A stretch of DNA of 64,000 bases from Rhodospirillaceae bacterium (GTDB lineage: Bacteria > Pseudomonadota > Alphaproteobacteria > GCA-2731375). Both the position numbers and the translations under genes were made by a program. A model generated the notes under the pieces. That model was not told the DNA's origin. It did not search any database and worked only from the letters and a program-made list of their open reading frames with translations. Positions 59,587 through 64,000 of this stretch are shown in pieces. Within the stretch, counting starts at the first letter, position 1. Every line of letters begins with the position of its first letter. Location: positions 1 to 64,000 of the forward strand of contig JABIRL010000320.1 in NCBI GenBank assembly GCA_018667855.1. The letters are read 5' to 3'.

Positions 59587-59997
59587 ATGGCTGACTTGGA
59601 CATACCGTTGCTTGACCCCGACGCCCCCGTGGAATGCGCGGAATGCGAATGGACCGGCAAATGGGACCAGGCCGGGTTACGGATCGACGACATTGCGACC
59701 CTTGTTTCCATCGCCGATCGGGTCCCGGCCGGCCTTTGCCCCGAATGCGGCAAACTGGCTTTCTTGAATATTCAGGACGGGGTCGGCGATCACGGCCTGG
59801 CCTATGCCGCCCGATCGCTGTTTCCACATTTCTGCGCCCTGCAGTCCGGTCTGGCGAAGCTGATGGCCGAGGGCGCGCTATCGGCCGACAATATGGGCGA
59901 ACACTGGATTTGGCTGAAAACCACGATTGAGCGTTTGGAAATGGAAGAGCATGAAGCCTTGGTCGCGGAGTTGGAACGTATCCTCGACGACGATTAG
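59587..59997 (+). CDS. Hypothetical protein with zinc-ribbon-like CxxC pairs
   Basis: VECAECEWTGKW...GLCPECGKLAFL; good initiation context, no family recognised. Confidence 0.6.
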   Translation: MADLDIPLLDPDAPVECAECEWTGKWDQAGLRIDDIATLVSIADRVPAGLCPECGKLAFLNIQDGVGDHGLAYAARSLFPHFCALQSGLAKLMAEGALSADNMGEHWIWLKTTIERLEMEEHEALVAELERILDDD

Positions 59998-60140
59998 GAA
60001 CCCTCTGGCTTGTTCGCCGGCGGTTTGGTGAATTCGGCGGGGCATCACTCTCATTCAGTTTTCCGTCGAAGTTTGCCTATAATATTGGCCGCAAGCAGCG
60101 GATATCGGTATGGGCCGGGTCGATCTAGAAAGGTGCATCG

Positions 60141-61247
60141 ATGACGAACACGATGACCACAAAGGGAACCGATGCCATGACCGATCAAAGCCGCTGGCAA
60201 GCCGTACAAGGGCGGGACAATTCCGCCGACGGCCGCTTCGTTTACGCCGTGACCTCCACCGGTATCTACTGCCGGCCCACCTGCGCCTCGCGCCGGCCCT
60301 TGCGCCGCAACGTGCGCTTCTTTGACCTGCCGGAAGCGGCCGAACAGGAAGGTTTCCGCCCCTGCAAGCGCTGCCGACCGACCGAGACCGTGCCCAGCGA
60401 TGGTAATGTTGCGAAAACCCGGCTGATCTGTCGGTTCATTGATGAAGAGCTAGAACAGGGCGCCGACGGCAGCCCCTCGTTGGCGGCCATCGCGGAAAAG
60501 GTCGGGGGCAGCCCGCACCATCTGCAACGCACATTCAAGCGCCTGATGGGTGTGACACCGGCGCAATATGGCGATGCCCGCCGCCTGATCCGTCTCAAGA
60601 ACGGCCTGAAACAGGGGGAAAGCGTGACCAACGCCATGTACGATGCCGGCTATGGCGCGGCCTCCCGCCTGTATGAACGCTCCAACAGCCAGCTCGGTAT
60701 GACGCCGGCCAGTTACGCCAAGGGGGGCAAGGGCGCGCGCATGGGCTATGCCATTACCGCCTCGCCCCTGGGTCGTCTGATGGTGGCGGCGACGGAACAA
60801 GGTGTTTGTTTTCTGTCGCTTGGTGATGACGACCATCTGATCGCCGAGTTGCATAAGGAATATCCCCTGGCGGAAATCGTCGCCGACGAAATCGTGCTGG
60901 GCGAATGGGTGCGCACGGTAGTGGCCTATCTGGAAGGCGCCATACCGCACCCGCATTTGCCCCTTGATGTGCAGGGCACGGCCTTTCAACGCCGCGTCTG
61001 GCAGGAGTTGATGCAAATTCCCGCCGGTGTTACCCGGACCTACAGCGAAATGGCCGAGACCATCGCCGGTAAAGCCTCCGCCCGCCGGGCCGTGGCCAGG
61101 GGCTGCGCCACCAATCCTGTGTCCCTGATCATCCCCTGCCATCGGGTCGTGCGCGGCGACGGCGGCTTGGGCGGCTATCGCTGGGGTCTGGAACGCAAAA
61201 AGGCCCTGATCGCGGCGGAGCGGGAACGTCGGGATAACGCGGCGTAA
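60141..61247 (+). CDS. ada: Bifunctional Ada: DNA alkylation-repair transcriptional activator and O6-methylguanine-DNA methyltransferase (start may be internal)
   Basis: TSTGIYCRPTCASRRPLRRNVRFF...GFRPCKRC zinc domain, AraC HTH, IPCHRVVRGDGGLGGYRWG active site. Confidence 0.95.
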   Translation: MTNTMTTKGTDAMTDQSRWQAVQGRDNSADGRFVYAVTSTGIYCRPTCASRRPLRRNVRFFDLPEAAEQEGFRPCKRCRPTETVPSDGNVAKTRLICRFIDEELEQGADGSPSLAAIAEKVGGSPHHLQRTFKRLMGVTPAQYGDARRLIRLKNGLKQGESVTNAMYDAGYGAASRLYERSNSQLGMTPASYAKGGKGARMGYAITASPLGRLMVAATEQGVCFLSLGDDDHLIAELHKEYPLAEIVADEIVLGEWVRTVVAYLEGAIPHPHLPLDVQGTAFQRRVWQELMQIPAGVTRTYSEMAETIAGKASARRAVARGCATNPVSLIIPCHRVVRGDGGLGGYRWGLERKKALIAAERERRDNAA

Positions 61248-61297
61248 ATTTCAGGCGCAAATTTCAAGTATCAATTCCAGGTGTCGATTTCAGGCTG
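61246..61297. repeat. 4 x 13-bp degenerate tandem repeat starting at the ada stop codon
   Basis: AAATTTCAGGCGC / AAATTTCAAGTAT / CAATTCCAGGTGT / CGATTTCAGGCTG. Confidence 0.8.
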
Positions 61298-61355
61298 CAC
61301 TGGGACGATTGTCGGGTTATTCTCCCCCCAGATGATTCCGTGGGAGGAAACGGCG

Positions 61356-62219
61356 ATGCTTAGCAATCGTACATTGATCTGCGCCGGGTTGGGCGTTCTG
61401 ATGGCTGTGGCGACAACGTCGGGGCAAGCTGGGACCAGGGGCGGCCTGTATGACATGAACGCCATGATCAACGAGGGCCATCCGTTTGCCGCTACCAGCC
61501 GGGGCCTGCCGCCCGCCAGCATGCCGCCCAGACCGTTCATGACGCCGATCGCGCCACCGCCGCCCACCTTGCGCTATACCCAGCCGCCCCGACCGCCCTT
61601 GTCGCCAATGACGACAGCGCAAACGGGCGCCCGATCCATGTCGCAGCCCTATCGCCCGTTCGGTGACGGCATGGCCGATGACTGGTTTAATAACTTCTAT
61701 ATCTCCGCCGGCGGCGGCCTGCACCTGTTGCATGATCTGGAAGGCAGCGCGTCCGCGGGTGGGGCGCTGACCATCGAATCCGATCCGGGCTTTGTCCTGC
61801 AAGGCGCGATAGGGACTTATCTGGGGCGCAATTTCCGCATCGAGGCGGAGGGTGCCTACCGTACGGCGGACTATAACGAAGCCCGCGCCGGCGGCGCCAC
61901 CGTCACCCCGACCGGCGAACTGAAAATGGCCACGGGCATGATGAACCTGCACTACGATATTGATATCAATATGGGTTCGTTCAGGCCTTATGTGGGTGCG
62001 GGCGCCGGTCTTGCACAGATCGAAAGCACCGCGGCCTCGGCCGGCGGTATATCTTTCGCGGCCAAGGAATCAACGGAATTCGCCTACCAGGCCATCATCG
62101 GCGTCGCCTATGATATTTCCGACGAGTGGACCCTTGGTCTGGATGGCCGGTATGTCGGGACTTCCGACGAGGACGTCTCCGCCACCGCGATTACCCTCAA
62201 CATTCGCCACAGTCTGTAG
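61356..62219 (+). CDS. Outer-membrane beta-barrel protein
   Basis: RBS GGGAGGAAA; signal peptide MLSNRTLICAGLGVLMAVATTSGQAGT; Pro-rich linker; FYISAGGGLHLL..., GSFRPYVGAGAGLAQI..., C-terminal ...ITLNIRHSL. Confidence 0.85.
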   Translation: MLSNRTLICAGLGVLMAVATTSGQAGTRGGLYDMNAMINEGHPFAATSRGLPPASMPPRPFMTPIAPPPPTLRYTQPPRPPLSPMTTAQTGARSMSQPYRPFGDGMADDWFNNFYISAGGGLHLLHDLEGSASAGGALTIESDPGFVLQGAIGTYLGRNFRIEAEGAYRTADYNEARAGGATVTPTGELKMATGMMNLHYDIDINMGSFRPYVGAGAGLAQIESTAASAGGISFAAKESTEFAYQAIIGVAYDISDEWTLGLDGRYVGTSDEDVSATAITLNIRHSL

Positions 62220-62237
62220 AATTCCAGAGACATCGGT

Positions 62238-63059
62238 CTATTGATCGTCGGCAAAGCGGCCGTCGCGCCAGGCGATGGCGGCATTGACGCCCTGTTCCTT
62301 GCGGATGCGGGCGAATTCCTGCTTTTCCCATGACGGCGTGGAATTGATCTCCACATCCAGATCCAGACCACTTAACAAAGCCTGCCGCATGCCCATGATC
62401 TCGTAGCTGCGATTGATGGCCTGTTTGGACAGCCGAACCGAGACCGAGGAAGAGCGCGCGATCTTGGTGGCCATGGTTCTGGCGCGACCCGACAGGTCTT
62501 CTTGCGGCACCAGGCGATTGACCAGGCCCATACGCAAAGCATCTGCCGCCGACAGACGGTCCTCGCCGGTTAGCATTAACTCCTTGGCCTGTTTCGGGCC
62601 GGTCACCCAGGGCAGCAGCATGGCCACGGCGCCGGTGCCGAAGCGCACCTCTGGCTCGCCAAAAACCGCGTCGTCACTGGCGATGGTGATATCGCAGGCC
62701 AGGGAAACCTCGAACGCGCCGGCCAGGCAGAAGCCGTGCACGGCGGCAATCGTTGGCTTTGGGTTATCCCAGAACTTCATGATGAAATCGAACTGCAAGG
62801 CCATCTGCGCCCGCACTTTGTCGATGCTGTCCAGCTTGCGCTCGCCGGAGGCCTGCAGATCGAAGCCGGCGGAAAAGGCGCGCCCGGCACCGGACACGAC
62901 AATCGCATGAACATCTTCATCGATGGCGAATCCGTCCATGGCGGCCATGGCCGCCGTCATTAATTCGTTGTTGAAGGCATTCAGCTTTTTCGGGCGATTG
63001 AAGGTCAGGAAGCCGATACCGTCGTCGCGCTCCGTCGTGATGAGATCTTGTTCAGGCAT
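62238..63059 (-). CDS. Enoyl-CoA hydratase/isomerase family protein
   Basis: GIGFLTFNRPKKLNAFN, AIVVSGAGRAFSAGFDL, AAVHGFCLAGAFEVSLACDITIASDDAVFGEPEV; ATG 63059 preferred. Confidence 0.93.
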   Translation of the reverse strand: MPEQDLITTERDDGIGFLTFNRPKKLNAFNNELMTAAMAAMDGFAIDEDVHAIVVSGAGRAFSAGFDLQASGERKLDSIDKVRAQMALQFDFIMKFWDNPKPTIAAVHGFCLAGAFEVSLACDITIASDDAVFGEPEVRFGTGAVAMLLPWVTGPKQAKELMLTGEDRLSAADALRMGLVNRLVPQEDLSGRARTMATKIARSSSVSVRLSKQAINRSYEIMGMRQALLSGLDLDVEINSTPSWEKQEFARIRKEQGVNAAIAWRDGRFADDQ

Positions 63060-63069
63060 TGGCAGCTCC

Positions 63070-64000
63070 TTAAGGGCCAAGGGAATAGGATAGGCAATTC
63101 TCTAATGCGCCGGCCAATTGGCGCAGGACTTGACCGTAAGCGCCCAACCCTGGCCGCACCCGCAATCCTATGGGGTCCAGTGTGGCGACGCGGATATCAG
63201 ATCCTTCCGTCAGCGTGGCAACAATATTGCTATTGAATTCAGCTTCCTGAAACAGGCAGCGTACGTTGCCTTGCCGCAAACGTTGTCTGATGGCCGCGAT
63301 ACGCCGGGCCCCGGGTTTGCGGTCCGGCGAAATGGCGATTGCGCCAACGCCATTGGTCCGAAAACGAGCCTCGAAATACTGATAGGCGTCATGCAATACC
63401 AGATAGGGCAAGGTACGGACCGGCGCCAACAGGCGATGCAGGTCGGCCTCCAACACACTCAGCCCATACAGCATCCCATCGCCATTTTGCGAATACAGAT
63501 GGCCATTGTCCGGGTCAACCTTGCGCAAAACCATGACGGCCTGCCGCACGATGGCCTGGGCGTTGCGAGGGTCGAGCCAGAAATGGGGGTCGCTGTCATG
63601 ATCGCCGCCCGCTTCGTGGTCCTCGCCGCCCGCTTCGTGATCATGGGGCCGCCAAATACCGCTCCGCCGGGCGGGCAAAATGCGCAGTTCAGGATTGTCC
63701 AGCAAGGTGACAATTTGTGCCTTGGCGGCGATGTTCGACAATGGTCTTTGCAAGTATCTTTCGAGTTTCGCGCCGACCCAGAACACCACCTCCGCCGACG
63801 CCAGACTGCGTGCCTGCGATGGCAGCAGGGCGTGACTGTGCGGGTCGGCGACCGCCGCCAACAACAGTCCGGGTTCGCCGACGCCCGCCATCACCCCGGC
63901 GATCAGGCCGTGCACCGGTTTCAGGGACACCACGACGTTGGGCGCCTTGGCCAGGGCAGGCGTGATGAAAAACAACGCCATGACCATGCATAGCCAGCGG
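63070..64000 (-). CDS. znuA: ZnuA-like zinc ABC transporter substrate-binding protein (5' end probably beyond window)
   Basis: VVVSLKPVHGLIAGVMAGVGEPGLLLAAVADPHSHALLPSQARSLASAEVVFWVG, His-rich loop HDHEAGGEDHEAGGDHDSDPHFWLDP; frame stays open (RWLC...) to the window end. Confidence 0.88.
   Translation of the reverse strand, partial: RWLCMVMALFFITPALAKAPNVVVSLKPVHGLIAGVMAGVGEPGLLLAAVADPHSHALLPSQARSLASAEVVFWVGAKLERYLQRPLSNIAAKAQIVTLLDNPELRILPARRSGIWRPHDHEAGGEDHEAGGDHDSDPHFWLDPRNAQAIVRQAVMVLRKVDPDNGHLYSQNGDGMLYGLSVLEADLHRLLAPVRTLPYLVLHDAYQYFEARFRTNGVGAIAISPDRKPGARRIAAIRQRLRQGNVRCLFQEAEFNSNIVATLTEGSDIRVATLDPIGLRVRPGLGAYGQVLRQLAGALENCLSYSLGP

Noticed and set aside
60078-60100. Ada box upstream of ada (AAT-N6-GCAA)
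   Set aside because: Sequence gives AAT-N7-GCAA (AATATTGGCCGCAA); spacing is off by one and there is no second support.

Overview
64 kb window of a GC-rich alphaproteobacterial chromosome (Rhodospirillales-like by gene content; the taxonomy is an inference). Left part: housekeeping genes. These are a TAXI-type TRAP solute-binding protein, two hotdog thioesterases, TWO tandem full-length dnaN genes, recF, gyrB, a PBP1A-like enzyme, a GMC oxidoreductase, glyQ/glyS, ppdK, an OmpR-type regulator, ftsY, mtaB and dapF. Middle: a lone CoxL-like molybdopterin subunit, an enolase-superfamily protein, an LLM flavin monooxygenase, an amgK-like kinase, tsaE, a DivL-like kinase with Tyr in place of the phospho-acceptor His, and ahcY. 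Right part (about 33.7-59.5 kb): a surface-glycan region with O-antigen ligase, GT4, asnB, two sulfotransferases, uncharacterised GT-B-like paralogs, an ABC exporter, methyltransferases, a B12/radical SAM protein, a PhyH dioxygenase and a polysaccharide deacetylase. It ends in a tightly packed five-gene cassette (2-hydroxyacid dehydrogenase, ThDP enzyme, Gfo/Idh, CMP-sugar-type cytidylyltransferase, sulfatase). The tail carries ada, an outer-membrane protein, an enoyl-CoA hydratase and a ZnuA-like protein. Most notable: the tandem sliding clamps with separately retained upstream motifs; the five-gene cassette flanked by paralogous genes; the DivL-type Tyr kinase; a dispersed palindromic element (two copies, opposite orientation); and recurring 13-16 bp tandem repeats at gene ends. 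No tRNA, rRNA, CRISPR, transposase or prophage was seen.
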